Shown piece after piece: positions 12,079 to 12,087 of a stretch of DNA of 12,087 bases. The notes under the pieces are model-generated. The model was not told where the DNA came from and searched no databases. It saw nothing but the letters and a program-made list of their open reading frames with translations. The stretch is from the NCBI GenBank assembly GCA_026770615.1, contig MU631390.1, positions 269,606 to 281,692 of the forward strand, in the 5' to 3' direction. This stretch comes from Pavlovales sp. CCMP2436. Taxonomy: Eukaryota; Haptophyta; Pavlovophyceae; Pavlovales. The position numbers and the translations under genes were made by a program. The stretch's first letter is position 1. Each line of letters starts with the position of its first letter.

Positions 12079-12087
12079 CTGAAGGGG

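Overview
The window is nuclear DNA of a eukaryote, most likely a unicellular alga or other protist. Coding blocks are GC-rich and split by spliceosomal introns, while introns and spacers are AT-rich or made of homopolymer and simple-repeat tracts. There are no bacterial operon features. Splice sites are mostly GT-AG, but two of nine introns in the best-resolved multi-exon gene start with GC (GCAAG), a usage known to be frequent in some algae such as haptophytes. I cannot name the organism.

Layout. (1) Positions 3-2179, plus strand: the 3' part of an FG-repeat nucleoporin gene in three exons (3-89, 602-1079, 1326-2179). (2) 2882-3607, minus strand: an intronless 241-residue protein with a lysine/acidic N-terminal half, a CxxC...CxxC zinc ribbon of the zf-trcl type and a C-terminal RGG tail. 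It converges on the nucleoporin gene. (3) 3608-8234: mostly spacer. It holds a duplicated promoter-like block, a C-rich tract, two families of inverted-repeat (MITE-like) elements, a long perfect-in-minus-RNA hairpin, microsatellites, a small tandemly duplicated exon on the minus strand (7139-7311), and GC-rich islands whose coding strand I could not decide. (4) 8235-11976, minus strand: ten small exons that join with matching phase at every junction and give the last ~270 residues of a protein I do not recognise. The gene continues beyond the right edge.

Main observation. At intron after intron, both in the nucleoporin gene and in the ten-exon gene, the exon end together with its 5' splice site is repeated one to three times inside the following intron, or the exon start with its 3' splice site is repeated inside the preceding intron. 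Spacing is mostly 100-165 bp. In the two closest pairs (56 nt in the nucleoporin gene, 33 nt in the unknown gene) all eight differences are synonymous. This looks like intron growth or creation by tandem duplication of splice junctions, possibly leaving usable alternative splice sites. It can be checked directly with RNA-seq.

The two named products act in the nucleus: the FG protein at the nuclear pore, and the zinc-ribbon/RGG protein probably with RNA or chromatin (inference). Nothing in the sequence shows that they work together.
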